Assembly: GCA_963920765.1 (NCBI GenBank)
Contig: OY987244.1
Location: forward strand, 26,826,358-26,890,357
From: Ulota crispa
Taxonomy: Eukaryota > Streptophyta > Bryopsida > Orthotrichales > Orthotrichaceae
DNA: 64,000 nt
Reading direction: 5' to 3'
Part shown: in pieces, positions 36,245-48,114 of the stretch
Numbering within the stretch: position 1 is the stretch's first letter
Layout of the letters: each line of letters starts with the position of its first letter
Notes under the pieces: model-generated
Seen by the model: only the letters and a program-made list of their open reading frames with translations
What the model was told of the DNA's origin: nothing
The model's database searches: none
Position numbers and translations under genes: made by a program

Positions 36245-36400
36245 TATACTACAAGGAAACCATGGTCGAATTTACAAAAAGTTGATAAAAATTGTGACCT
36301 AATCTACAATGTATTGTAGATTAGGCCAAAAAATACTGTAGATTAGGTCAAAATTTGTGTTAACTTTTTGTAGATTTGACCATGGCTTCCTTGTAGTATA
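36245..36400. mobile_element. Compact foldback (hairpin) element
   Basis: Arms TATACTACAAGGAAACCATG and CATGGCTTCCTTGTAGTATA, continuing inward through ACAAAAAGTT and CTAATCTACA. Arms pair over more than 60 bases. TA may be the target duplication. Confidence 0.75.
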
Positions 36401-36715
36401 GCAAGTGTCAGCAGCTAGTCATATTACTAAAATCACAAGGCCCCCTAGAGGATCTCATCTTGACCTCTCTAATATCACATATCCACTCTTTGTGATATTA
36501 TCACATAGATATAGTTTGAAGACTTACTAAATTTATTTTTTTGCATTCTATCTAATACATAAAAATCCTAACAAATTTCTATTGTAGCAAACACCAACCG
36601 CTAATCCAAATAAAAAATTAAAACAACTAAATAGGTTTATTTTAAGCCACAACAAATGCATAACTTGATGTCTTTACAAGACGTTTCAAATAAAAGACAG
36701 AGTGCCAAAGTATAA

Positions 36716-36863
36716 GGGCATTCTTCCATGCGAGGGGATGACCGGTGAAGGCAAATATAGCCAACTGATAATTAGGGTTCCAAAAAATCAGAACCCCATC
36801 CAACCAATTATCAATTGGCTATATTTGCCTTCACCGGCCACCCCCTTGCACGGAAGGATGCCC
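36716..36863. mobile_element. J-family foldback element (J1)
   Basis: Ends GGGCATTCTTCCATGCG and GCACGGAAGGATGCCC with TAA on both sides. The whole 148 bp is close to palindromic (CCGGTGAAGGCAAATATAGC pairs with its complement at about 36814-36837). Confidence 0.8.
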
Positions 36864-36866
36864 TAA

Positions 36867-37180
36867 GAGCATCTCCACTAGTGGCACTAGCTCGCTCAAA
36901 GTGGATGAAAAGTAGCCATGCCCCTCTCAGGCTCCTCTCAAACTCTCTTATTTGGTGAGTCTAGCAAGTCACTCTCCAAGCCATTTTTCATGCACTATTC
37001 ACCTTAAGTTTAGTGAGCTTTATTCTCTACTTCCCTAAATCAGTGGTCAACTACTTATTTATGGGGTGTGTTTGAGTGTAAGGCCGCATTTTCAAAGAGC
37101 ATGGGTGAAGATTGAGAGCCTTCAAGCTTCCCTGAACCACATGATAAACTTTGAGTGAGTCTGGACCGGTAGAGATGCTC
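36867..37180. mobile_element. I-family PIF/Harbinger-like TIR element (I2)
   Basis: Ends GAGCATCTCCACTAG and ACCGGTAGAGATGCTC, with TAA on both sides (36864-36866, 37181-37183). Confidence 0.8.
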
Positions 37181-37211
37181 TAAGATACTCCATTATAGAA
37201 GAGCTAAACTG

Positions 37212-37330
37212 CAGGGCTTTTTTTGCTGGCGTCAATTCCCTGAAATCTTTCACTGTACGACCTTCCCTCCACATTTGCACCAATATGAAGGGGACCCCGC
37301 AGCATTATGTCGCCAGCAAAAAAAGCCCTG
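37212..37330. mobile_element. 119-bp element with perfect 20-bp TIRs
   Basis: CAGGGCTTTTTTTGCTGGCG at the left and its exact complement at the right. No certain target duplication. Confidence 0.7.
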
Positions 37331-37936
37331 AGCCAGAGATAATTCTAAGTGTCCCCCACACAGAACCCGCCGATTTGCCGACCACTGGGGTCCCCAAAGC
37401 AAGCCCTCAGTGACGGATAGGATTCAAAAAAACAGCCCCAAAACAACAAAAAAAAGTCCAAAAAAATCTTAAGGAAAAAACCAAAGAACCAAAAACAAAC
37501 ATTCCCAAAAAAAAAAAAAACTTTGAAGTAACCAGAAAAGCTAAAGCGGAAAAAGTTAGAAATAAGGGCTGCCAGGTCATGGGAGGGTGGAATTGGCACG
37601 GTAGCTGCCATGCATGCATTATTAATCTGGTTTGACCTGAGATGCGAGGCAAGTTCTCATTGGCTTGCGTGCGAGGTGGAGTACAAAGATTTGCATGCTC
37701 GCTGGCGGGCTCTGATTGGAGCGTTAGATCTTTGGGGGTGTTGTACTACCGGACAAACCCCCATCCCAGATTCGGCTGCTACAGTTGCACAACATGGGGT
37801 TCTCCGCAAAAGAATACTTCCCCTGTCGTTCGACTCGATCCCTGTTCCCCGTTTGTCGTTCCCAAGTCCACGATTCATGCCTCCTTTTCACCTTGCTTAT
37901 GCCTTTGTTTTGCTAAGGTAGGAGGCTCGAACTCCG
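37331..37936. other. Unique, partly GC-rich stretch between elements
   Basis: Lies between the 119-bp element and I3. Contains two inverted CCAAT motifs (CTCATTGGCTTG, CTGATTGGAGCG). Open frames here lack known domains. Confidence 0.3.
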
Positions 37937-37939
37937 TTA

Positions 37940-38321
37940 GAGCATCTCCACCGGCTGACTCCACTAAGGGTGGCGAGGCTGGAAGTCACTTTCTAAAATT
38001 CCAATTTCCATCTGTGTCTCTGCTCGCTCAAACCACTCACTAGCCTCGTCAAGTTGGGCTCCGAGCACGGGGAGCTCCCGGGCTAGAAGACTTTAGTAGC
38101 ACGCTGAAGTTCCGCTGTTTACTGAAAGTGCATGTGTGACAACACAATATCAGAAGGACGTGATTTGTTGGGGCTCTCTTTTTTGGCCGGAATTCCCGCT
38201 CTTGGAGCCTAGAGTGTGGCACCGGTGGGGATCTAGACACAGACTGGGCCATAGTCGCCTTTTAGGCCCCTTGCAACGACCTCTGGCGAGCCTCCATTTG
38301 CACAGTCCGGTGGAGATGCTC
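37940..38321. mobile_element. I-family PIF/Harbinger-like TIR element (I3)
   Basis: Ends GAGCATCTCCACCGG and CCGGTGGAGATGCTC are perfect over 15 bases, with TTA on both sides. GC-richer than its surroundings, which makes several meaningless open frames. Confidence 0.85.
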
Positions 38322-38329
38322 TTAGGGCA

Positions 38330-38985
38330 TTATCCCCAAAGTGACATTGCAATTTTGGGGCTTCTAGGAATTTGCTCTAATTTGGACAAAACACCAACAT
38401 TTTGATATGTTGTATCAATTCTTTTTGAATTGTAATTGTATAAAATCAAACTAGACATGTTAGAGATCACATTAGAAAAAAAAAAACACAACAATATCTC
38501 TTATGGATTGAAAGATTATAATGTTTGATCATGAGGGTGTTAAAACTATGAAAGTGGTTTGAAGTCTTTCAATCTTCTTTTTACATGTCAAATTTAAAAA
38601 GTTGGTCACCAAAAAAATATGAGGTTAAAGGACCTAACATGCATATCCCAACCAATTTATGACTTCTCAAAATCTACTCTACAATTTTTTTTAATGAATT
38701 TCCAATGTGATTTTTTCTTAAAGATCTGGTGTATTTGAGGCTCATTCCCAAGAGCCCTCAACACTACATAGAGTCAAGATTGCAATGAACAACCGTGCAC
38801 TAAATCTTGAATAGAAAAATCACAATCAATCATTTGCAAAATCATATTGTTGAATCTAAAACTAAGCTTTAGAAAAAAAAAATTCAGAAATGTAAACTAC
38901 TAAAAGTAGTAATTTGGTTGGGTTTAATTTAACTGCAAAAATTGGTCAAGGATAGTTTCTGTCCCCAATGACACTTTGGGATTAA
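38330..38985. mobile_element. D-type TTAA-bounded element, subfamily 1 (D4)
   Basis: Ends TTATCCCCAAAGTGACATT and AATGACACTTTGGGATTAA; the left TTAA has become TTAT. 656 bp, interior the same strand as D2. It begins six bases after the TTA flanking I3. Confidence 0.75.
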
Positions 38986-38990
38986 AATGG

Positions 38991-39268
38991 TTCACCTCCC
39001 CAACGAGTACATGTTTTATTCATAGCCTTTCAGTAATGTACAGTGGACGTACATTTGAGGAGGTGGGCGGTTTTAGAGCCCTATGGCCTTTCCACTTCAA
39101 AACTTCAAAACTTATTCTATAAAGTTCTAAAAAATACAAAAAAACTTGGGTTAGATGCCAATTTCTCTTGTCTTTCAAGTAAAACTTATTGAAAAATATT
39201 TTAAGAAACTCCACCTCCCCAAAATTCAATTTCAGCCCTTAGAAGGTCAGTTTATGAGCCTCCTACCT
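38991..39268. repeat. H dispersed repeat, copy 2
   Basis: Second copy of the 25350-25640 repeat, same orientation, directly after D4. Confidence 0.6.
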
Positions 39269-39570
39269 TACCCCATGTTGATATGGTTGATGTTGGGGCC
39301 ACACATGCCAATAACATGGCATTTTTTTTGTTTTTGGTAGTCAGCCACACTGTGGCTCCTTGTTTGAAAAATACAAAGTCAAACATGTGGCTGGTTTTAT
39401 TTGCAAGGAGAAAACATATGGCATTGAGTGAAAAGTGTAGGTAGAGTTCTGGCAACAAAGTAAAATCTTTGAAGACAAGTACATGTGAAATGTCTTGATG
39501 AAGAGAATAATCTTAATGCCTACAACAATACAATTCTCAACTTATTTTTGTCTCTCCAACGGTTATAGTA

Positions 39571-39973
39571 AGGTAGAAACACCCCCTCCCCGTGGGTGTC
39601 CCCATCCCCAAGACCTAGTGTGTCAGACTTGTGAGTGACGGACATATACTGGTTATGGGTGACAAAGTGATCATGGTTATGGGTGAAAAAGTGATGGTTA
39701 TGAGTGCTCTATCTCATTGTTTAAGAAATCATCAAGTTAGTTTTATGAACATATGAGCACACTACAGACATCTTCTAGACACAACTATACAATTTTAGTG
39801 ATTTTGGACTTTTGAAAATTCTTTTGGAACAAATGCTTGCAAGTAGAACACTAAAATTGATGCCAGTATTTTTTAATTTCATCTTCATAACTTCACACTA
39901 TTTTTTTCAAAGTTCATCAATTGGTTTTCCTACCCCAAAGCCCTTAGTTTCATGCTTATGCGTGCTCCTACCT
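39571..39973. mobile_element. G-family TIR element (G3)
   Basis: Ends AGGTAGAAACACC and GCGTGCTCCTACCT, flanked by TA. Interior like G1, with GGTTATGGGTGA repeats. Confidence 0.75.
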
Positions 39974-39975
39974 TA

Positions 39976-41871
39976 ATACAGTTTTCAACCATTTTTATGT
40001 TACTTGTGGCAAGGCTTGCATTCAAAATTCCTCCCAAAAAACAATTACTTCAAAGACCCAAGACAAACGTGACAATCTCTCTACATAATATTGGGGCTGC
40101 GCAAAAAAAACAAAAATGAGCAACTAATCACACAATGAAATCCTAAACTAGCACACCATAACTTTGTAAGCCTCTCATCAAACAACAACAACTTCAAAGT
40201 TTTACTATAAGAATTGTCTTGCACTCCTGCTGCACAACCACCAATTATCATTGTTGTAAGTCTTGACGCAACACGTATCTAGCACAACTACAAAATTGGC
40301 AATCACATAGGTGTAACGAGGCAATTTGCCAAAATTGCATCAACATAAAGAAATCCATAACTTAGGCGGGAAGGGCACTTAAGAGCTCACAATATGGCAC
40401 ATTAAAAATGACGACCAAAAAAGAATAAGCAACATGCAACAATGTGCTATAGCAATGTGGCAAAGCCACTCGTGACGCATCACTCTTGTTCGCATAACCA
40501 ACTAGCAACTTTGGCAATAATAGGAGTGACAAGCAAAGCTACATGGCAATAAATCCGTGGAGGGAGACGAAAAGATTGACTATTTTTTTTTCAAAGGCCC
40601 ACTTGCCAAAGCCAAAAGCTTGGTGATTTTTGGTTGTTTTTTGCTAATCAAAAATACGCTAGCCAATAAGGTAGACAAACCCATACTTGACCATTTAAGG
40701 GTTTGGGGTACCTCAAGGTTTTAGAAAATTTTGGAAAAAAATCCTTGGGGTTAGCCTTCCAAAAGCTATCATGGAACGTAATTTTGTGAAAAATAGTATT
40801 GTAGATTATTTTATATTAAAGGAAAAGGTTGCAGCTCATAAAGTCCCTATTAGCAACTCTAGACTAACCTTGAAATTGCTTGGATGTGTTCCTATAATGG
40901 CACTTGACAGTCCCAATCCCAACCCTCTCAAAGCAACTTAGCAATTGATATGTGGCAAAATTTGCTTGTGCAAGCAATGTTCATTGCTCCACTTTGGGTT
41001 CAAGAGTAGGATGCGGAATTGGGGAGTGGTTGAAAATAGGTGTGTCTAACTTACGGCTAGTTTTGGAATGGAACAAATGAAGAGCTGAATTGTATTTTTG
41101 AAATAATTAAGATACAATTATTTTGCTTAACTTCCAAATACTTAGGCCATTTTTATCAAAATTATGCTTTTGGGAGACCTACAACTTTGATGCATCCTAT
41201 CTACATCAATTTCCATGATTCACAAAAAGTGATCATTAAAAATAGTTAAACACCCACTTAGAAAATGGTTTGCAAATTTTGGGGACAACTAACTGTGGGA
41301 GATGGGAGATTATAACATTTGACCAAACAACATATGATGGAGAAATCTCATTTTTTGGCACACAATTGCTAGTTAATAATTTTTACAGAATTTTAGAAGT
41401 CCCTAATTCATATCATTTTTTGTGTAGCAAGATTAGATGTGAATGCACACACTTGCAAATTATTGAAGATTGCACTTCTTTTTGTGCTAAGTTTAGGGCT
41501 TCAAAGTGCTATTGCACAAAACAATGTCTAGCAGTGTTGGTGAGGGTTGCCACAACAAGGTTTAGGAATCATTGACGGCGAATTTCATGATACTACAAAG
41601 CACATGCAAGAAAGCCTATAAGGGGTGTTGATTGATTGCAGCTTGTGGGACACTGCTTATCACCACAACCCATAGGGCTTTTCACCGAATCATGGCTCTT
41701 GAGACACTTGCACAACATTTGGCTTGCCTTGCCATTACTCCATTTGCATATGGACTACTTGAATACCTTCATAATTGTAGTTTGTAGCAAAATCAAAAAA
41801 TTGAATTGAGTATTTCAAATGAGGTATTGAAATCATGTGAGGACACATTTGGTCCTTTGGACATTCAAGGG
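39976..41871. other. AT-rich stretch, nothing recognised
   Basis: Many CAACA-rich words around 40080-40560, no genes and no clear repeat ends. Confidence 0.4.
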
Positions 41872-42669
41872 TTAACCCCTAAGCCCCCCATAGGCCAGAT
41901 TATGGCTTCCCAAGATCAAACTTGCAGAAAACAGAGTCTAAATCATGGGTGTACCGTCCTGGAATTGTACTTGGGTTTAGGGTATGGTACTACTCTCATG
42001 CCACATAGTGGGCGATGGGGGGTTCACCACTTGTACAAGCATGGATTGTGCAAGTTAAGTATGACAATAGTATGCTAGAACTTCACTTCATGCAGTTTAG
42101 GGTTTAAGTGCAAGGATAGAGACTAGCGGCTATGGCCGGTTCCTTATCGTTAGGGGTGTTTTGGCATGCATGGCTCAGATTGGAGAAGGGTTTTGCAACT
42201 ATACCACCAGGAGCTGTGCCCTTGTGGAGGTCAAAGCCTTACCCGTACCTCATCTATTGTCTACTATGCTGTGTGAGCCTTGCAACTATGGGCCTCTAAA
42301 AAAGCACCTTGCGAATGTCAGAACATCACCAAATTTGGCAACAAGCAAGATACTTGTAAATTGCACCCCCTGCCTAAATCTCATTAAAAAAAGCCTCCTC
42401 AAAGACAAGAATTTTTGCATCCATAGCACAAACTCCCCCAGAATTGGCCAATTGCCACATAGTCAAATGTACTTTGACTATTATAATCTCCGAAATGGTG
42501 TGGTCAAAAGTTCTGCAAATTTCTGATCGGGTGCATCAAGCACCCTTTTTGCTATTTTAGTGGTGAATCCTCCCCAATCTAAGTTCCCAGCTCGAGGCGT
42601 ACAATGTTTTCTAGCATGGTCCCCTTTGGCCTCATTTTCTTGATTTCAATGTGGGCACTCAGGGGTTAA
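41872..42669. mobile_element. D-type TTAA-bounded element (D14)
   Basis: Starts TTAACCCCTAAGCCCCCC and ends GGGCACTCAGGGGTTAA. The bases before it (CATTCAAGGGTTAA) also look like a D right end, suggesting a second element shares this TTAA. Confidence 0.6.
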
Positions 42670-42809
42670 GGTTCCATATGTTGTTTTATTAAAAAGAACA
42701 TCTTCACCATTCAAGAGCAAGAGATTGGAGATGTTGGTTTGTGAATATTCCAAACTGTTGGTTTAGAGTGAACCATGTTGGTTTGGAATGAACCAAAAAG
42801 CTGGGTGTA

Positions 42810-43207
42810 AGGTAGCCGCACCCATAGGCGAGGGTGTCTCCATAAGCGTGATCCGACCATGTCAGAATTAACAAATACTAAAATAAACTGGTTATGGGTG
42901 ATGAAGTGATGGTTGTGGGTGACTAAGTGATGGTTGTGGGTGACTAGCATGATGGTTTTGAGTACCTTGTCTCATTATTTATGAACCAATAAACCTTACT
43001 TTTAGCATCTCCTACACATGGCTTTACATTTTCAACAATTTTGGACTTTGAAAAACCTTTGTGAACAAATACTTATAGTTGGAACCTTGAAATTGATTTC
43101 AATACTTTCAGTTTCCTCTTGCTAACTTACAATATTTTTTTCAAAGTTAGTCAATTGTTCTACCTACTCCAAAATCCTTATTTCCACACTTATGGGTGCG
43201 GCTACCT
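42810..43207. mobile_element. G-family TIR element (G4)
   Basis: Ends AGGTAGCCGCACCCATAGGC and CTTATGGGTGCGGCTACCT, flanked by TA. Contains two exact GTGATGGTTGTGGGTGACTA units. Confidence 0.8.
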
Positions 43208-43520
43208 TAAACATTCTAGGAATCAACTTTTGCACAAAGAAGTAAATGTTGCCACTTGTTTTTTTTTATAGAATGCCAGTTTATTTTGATGCGTCATGGC
43301 CTCAAGGTTAGGTAGCATGCTATTTTGTGGGGGGCTATGGTAGAAATTTTTGCTTTTCACTTGTCAAAGAATTACAAGAATGAGTTCAGATTCTTACGTC
43401 TAAAGAAGTTGAATTTGGAATTTTTGAATTCACATTTGGATTCAGAAACCCTAATTTAGTCTAGAATCATAAAGGAATACAAAAATTAACCTACTCCAAC
43501 TTAGGGGGTGGATTACTAGA

Positions 43521-43777
43521 AACGTCATATTAGGAAAATTGGGAAAAAGGGTACATTTTGGGACTTCTGAAGGTTTGAGGTGATCACTTCAAATCGAGCT
43601 CCAGCGTTTTTTTGGTGCGCGTGCCCTCACCTGAGAGGAGGAGTTTTTCAAGGGAATAAATCTTAATGGCTTAAACTAAATCTAATACCTTTGAATTTGG
43701 TTTAAGGTAACTTTTTGGGTTTAAGGTGGAGTACAAAATGGTACCTCCTTTTTTCCCAATTTACCTAATATGGGATT
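43521..43777. mobile_element. A-family TIR element (A6)
   Basis: Ends AACGTCATATTAGGAAAATT and AATTTACCTAATATGGGATT, with TAGA repeated exactly at 43517-43520 and 43778-43781. Its centre matches A2 and A4 (GCCCTCACCTGAGAGGAGG). Confidence 0.85.
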
Positions 43778-43781
43778 TAGA

Positions 43782-44940
43782 GTAGAATTCCTCTAAACTA
43801 ATATACTTGGGGTTGGAGATTGTTTGTTATATAATGGGGTGGGAAGTGAGTGGATAGTGTTAGGACATGCAAGATATTAGTTTAGGAGATATTAGTTTAG
43901 AGGAATTCTATTATACTTTTACTCTTTTTTATAAAATGAAGTTGAAAGTTTCCACCCTACCCCATAAAATGGCATGTCATCTACGTTCAAGGTGAACTAA
44001 CCTCCTCACTGCCCCTTACTTGGATGAACGGGACCTTGAGAATCTATCCATTGCATATCCATGTTTATGAGCCAAGATGGAAAAGCTCTGTAATTCTTAA
44101 GCAAGAACAAAAGTAATAATTTGTCCTTATGTTTGTAATGTTTAATTATATCCTCCTCCAAGGTACAAGAAAAAATTAGGGTCTCTAAATCTGCATGTGA
44201 AGTCGAAATTCCCAAATTCAATCTCCCAATGGTAAATTTCCAAACTCTCAAAAAATTTGAGATTACAAACTTGTAAACCAGCTGACAGAGCTCCAGACCC
44301 CATTCATCCAGAATAGGGCAATGAGGGAGTCAGTTCATCCTGGCCGTCATTCATCTACCCCAGCATTTGGATACTGGCATTCGACGGGTTCCGTCAAACC
44401 AAAACAATAGGGTGAATAAATGGCAAAAATTAAATTAACAGTTTCTGTTTCCTCCAAGTAGGATGGATGTGGCCAATAATAGCTGATACTATGGATGGAA
44501 ATGCGCTTAAGGATATCTATCCGTGTTTTTCTCTTTCCTACATGCAATCAAGGAGGAGTGCGTGTCGCAGGGTCAATGAACAATCTAAATTCAGTATGAG
44601 ATTAAAAAGTCTTTGCTCAGCGCCTGCCACACTGTTGTTCACAAGTTGACAAAATCCCTACCCCCAGGGCATCTCATTCTCATAATCCCAACGCCATATC
44701 CACTTTCTGGAAGAATCCCATAGATCCTAGATCCTTTCTGGCTCCAAATTCCGTGCTTTCCTTTACCAAAATGTGGTAAACGACAATCGAAGGTTTTTGC
44801 CCATGGTGGTGAATGTGGCCAGTTCCACTGATCTCGAAAAGTCATATGGTGAAAAACTTTCATGATACAATATTAGGGACATTGTCAATATCATTAAAAA
44901 ACTGGAAATTTTAGTCAGGAATATTTCAAGCTGACCTTGT
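43782..44940. other. Unique stretch, weak dispersed repeat
   Basis: The segment 44550-44720 (GTGCGTGTCGC, GGGCATCTCAT) is weakly similar to 50005-50130. No gene seen. Confidence 0.35.
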
Positions 44941-45180
44941 TTAACCCTTAATGGGCCGCTCTACGTATTACATAGTAAATACACTGTTGTATAACTGGCA
45001 TTTGCTACCAATAAAAAGTTTTAATTTGGGATATTGACTAGCTCACTAGAACCACATTGATCTATATTCTAATTTTTTTGTTGATCTCAAATGTAGTAAA
45101 GGTGTGGATGCATTCCAAATACAAGAAAATACTAAATATTGTATTGACCACAAAGGGCTCCTTGGTCCTTTAAGGGTTAA
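44941..45180. mobile_element. Short D-type TTAA-bounded element (D9)
   Basis: 240 bp from TTAACCCTTAATGGGCC to GGTCCTTTAAGGGTTAA. Interior shared with 55214-55445 (TTTGCTACCAATAA, CACTAGAACC, GTGTGGATNCATTCCAAATA). Confidence 0.75.
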
Positions 45181-45542
45181 CCCTTAAACGCTAAGGAGGA
45201 CTTTTTTGTTCTCTGGCTCTTAAAAAACCTTTTGTTGACCAAGAAAAAGTAGTTTTTCATCTAATTTTTTTCAAAAGTGATCATAAACACATGGTGCATC
45301 ATGGAAGGCAAAAAACAACCTCACCAAATGTACTCATATTTTTAGGTAATCCAATTTGTAAGAAGATTCATAAACACAATCTTAGGTCCCATACTACCCT
45401 TCTTGCAAATTCCATGAGGTCAGCTTGTACTATTGACTTTAATAGCTTTTGAAACAGTAATATAATACCTGAACACTTGAAAACACTATGCAAGATTGTA
45501 GCCGGGCTAGTCGCGGTGACCACCCTGGCGTTTAAGGGTTAA
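45177..45542. mobile_element. D-type TTAA-bounded element abutting D9 (D10)
   Basis: Starts TTAACCCTTAAACGC and ends GCGTTTAAGGGTTAA. Its left TTAA is the right TTAA of D9. Confidence 0.75.
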
Positions 45543-45843
45543 AAATGTTATAAACAATGTGTCTTTATAGTTTAGAGTAAACTTCCATTTTGACCTTGGA
45601 AACGGTAAATGTAGAAACAATATACAAGTTCACAATGCAATATTCAATGTTTGTCGTTTTAGAAATTTACAATTATTGGCTAGCATGGAAGTTTGCTCTT
45701 AGTCAGATTCATGGCTAGGCTAAACATGTCAAAATAGTTGGTCTAAGGCTTGTTTCCATTTGCTCTTATGAGCGATGTTACGTGAGTATTAGATGGTCAA
45801 TTTTAATTGGCATTCCCACTTGAGTTAATTATTAAGAACCATG

Positions 45844-46018
45844 CTCTAATTCATATTAGCTCTAGGAAGGGTTGACATTTTAGATCAAATATCTATTACT
45901 ATCATTGATGAGTTAGGTGAGTTTAGCAAACTTGCTAAGCTCACCTAACCCATCAATGACAGTAATAAATATTTGAACTTAAAAGTCAACCCTTCCTAGA
46001 GCTAGTTTGAATTAGGGG
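45844..46018. mobile_element. Near-perfect 175-bp palindrome
   Basis: Left arm with CTCTAGGAAGGGTTGAC and CATTGATGAGTTAGGTGAG, right arm with CTCACCTAACCCATCAATG and GTCAACCCTTCCTAGAG; about 85 bases per arm and almost no loop. Confidence 0.75.
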
Positions 46019-46850
46019 CGCTTTGCATGTGAGGGCCGGGCTAATTCATTATGTTAGAGGCCAAAAATCTCACTTCTAATTGGACAAAAGACTGAAATCA
46101 ACCCCAAACCCCTTACATGTAGAGGCAGGGCCATTTTGGTGGAATGAATTTTTTATTTAACAAAAACAAGATCTGACATGACCCGAGCTCTTTGAATTGG
46201 GTGTACCAAAAATGGGAGGCCAATTCTTGGCCTTGGGGCCAATGTCAAGTTTCATTAAAAAACTATTTTTTTTCATAGAGTATATATTTCTTCTCAAATC
46301 AGATCCGTAATACCTTTGGGCATGGGGGGCATGGGGGGTATGGGGTATTTAGCTTGCTAAATGGGTTTACCAACTAGTTCTTATGTGTATAAAACACACT
46401 AGGCTTGTGTATTTTGTATCTATTTGCAAATCATTTTTTCCATCTGTGCTTCTCATGATATCTTTATGTAAACTTTGCATATGTTGATATGATGACTTTT
46501 TTACTATCATCTTTTATGCAAGATACCCTTGATAATCTATAACTCATAGTATTTATTTTGCTTGATAATATCTACATAAAACTTGGTTTTTGGAAAAACA
46601 AATTAATAAGCAAAAATATCATAAATGCTTTGTGGTTGTTAAAAAATAAATTAAAGGAGGCAATTGGTATAACATACCTTGATAATGTAAACAAGAAACT
46701 TAAGAGTTTGTTTCAAACTTCATATTTAGGGTTCATGCACATTTTGACAACGTCCCCCTCTGTCCAACTCTATTCTTTTGGTGTTTATCATCATGTCATT
46801 GTTTCAATTAAAAAATCAAAAAATAAAGAAATTAATTCATTCAAAAAATA
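46019..46850. other. Stretch with GGCC-rich words, no gene
   Basis: GAGGGCCGGGCTAATT-like and GGGCCATTTTGG words resemble those at 47480-47590, suggesting decayed repeats. Confidence 0.3.
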
Positions 46851-47260
46851 GGGAATTGCTAAAGCTACACCCAAAATTGCTAACGCCACACCCCTATGAG
46901 CATGTAATTTGAGAACTTAATGGTATCATTTTTTATTCAAGTGGTCCATCATTAATTCAATCATGGCATTACCACCTCCTTGAAAGAAAGATGAACAAAT
47001 ACAAATTTTTGTTGAACTTTTATTGCACCATTGCTCATTTTTTTATGTATTTTTGCTTTGAGTAATTCAAAAGTCTTTATACTTTTAGTTTCAAATTCAA
47101 GCACCTCCAATTTTTTTTGAATGTAGCCTTAGAATGATAGAGGTGAAACAAATCTTTTGATCCAAATTTAAAAAATAGCATTAAATTCTCACATTTCATG
47201 CTCAAAGCACACCTTGGGGGTGTGGCGTTAACAATATTGGGTGTGGCTTTAGCAATTCCC
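46851..47260. mobile_element. K-family TIR element (K1)
   Basis: Ends GGGAATTGCTAAAGCTACAC and GTGTGGCTTTAGCAATTCCC, with TA on both sides. 410 bp. Confidence 0.82.
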
Positions 47261-47695
47261 TAAAAAAAATATTGAGGCCTCTTCTCACTTTACATTGCAA
47301 CAAGAAGCCACTATCTCTAGAGGTTAGCTTTTTGAAAACAAGTCATGGCCCATAAGAGATTTTTGTCACAACTTCTCAGCTCTAGTGTAAAGATGGCTTA
47401 ACTTTATTGAATTGGCCCAATTCCTTGGCCTTAAGGCCTTTACATATGAGACAACTGCCCCCCATTATAATCTTATTTTAATTCGTAGTGGAGGCCGGCC
47501 TTAAGCAAAATGTGCATTGAAATCTGAGGCAATCGGCCCCAAGCCAAATCGGGCCAGCCCTCATATGTAAAGTGGCCCTTAGAATATGGTCCGAATTAGA
47601 GCCTCCTACCTTAGAATGCACGTGGCTTGACCAATGGGAAATCTGAAGAAAATCACCATGTGCCTTGGCAACATCTGATTGAGACTGACGACTTA

Positions 47696-48114
47696 GAGCA
47701 TCTCCTACCTTGCGCTCCAAACGGGAAAATACTGAGCCTGGGCTCCGTCAGTGTGGAAATTGAGGGCCAACAAAGTCTCGCCAAACGGGAAAACTTCCCC
47801 AGCCTTGTCAAAATCCTTGCCTCGGAAACACTAGTCTCTAGTACCTTCCTTAAATTTCTCCGCGCTTGAATCTCTCATATTTTAGCGCCTTTTTTTGGAA
47901 GTTCATCCAAAAGCTCCCCTAGAAGTTCTCCAGCCTTGATCATTAGAAGCCTCGTAGCAGGGAATTTTGATTGTGGCCCCACCCGTAGCATTTGGCAATT
48001 GAATTTTCTGGTGAACGTTGGACCTTCCGCCCGGAGTCAACCTTGCCAAGTAGATTTGTACTCGCCATATCCCGTTTGGCGTGCTCAATTTATTGAGAAA
48101 GGCTGGAGATGCTC
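47696..48114. mobile_element. I-family PIF/Harbinger-like TIR element (I4)
   Basis: Ends GAGCATCTCCTACC and GGCTGGAGATGCTC, with TTA on both sides. The bases after it, GGGCATCCCCAATCC, resemble the start of another such element whose far end I cannot find. Confidence 0.8.

Noticed and set aside
37212..37330. hAT assignment from CAGGGC ends
   Set aside because: No convincing 8-bp target duplication.
37610..38043. Overlapping 103- and 133-codon frames in GC-rich DNA
   Set aside because: They run into the I3 element, overlap in different frames and show no domain.
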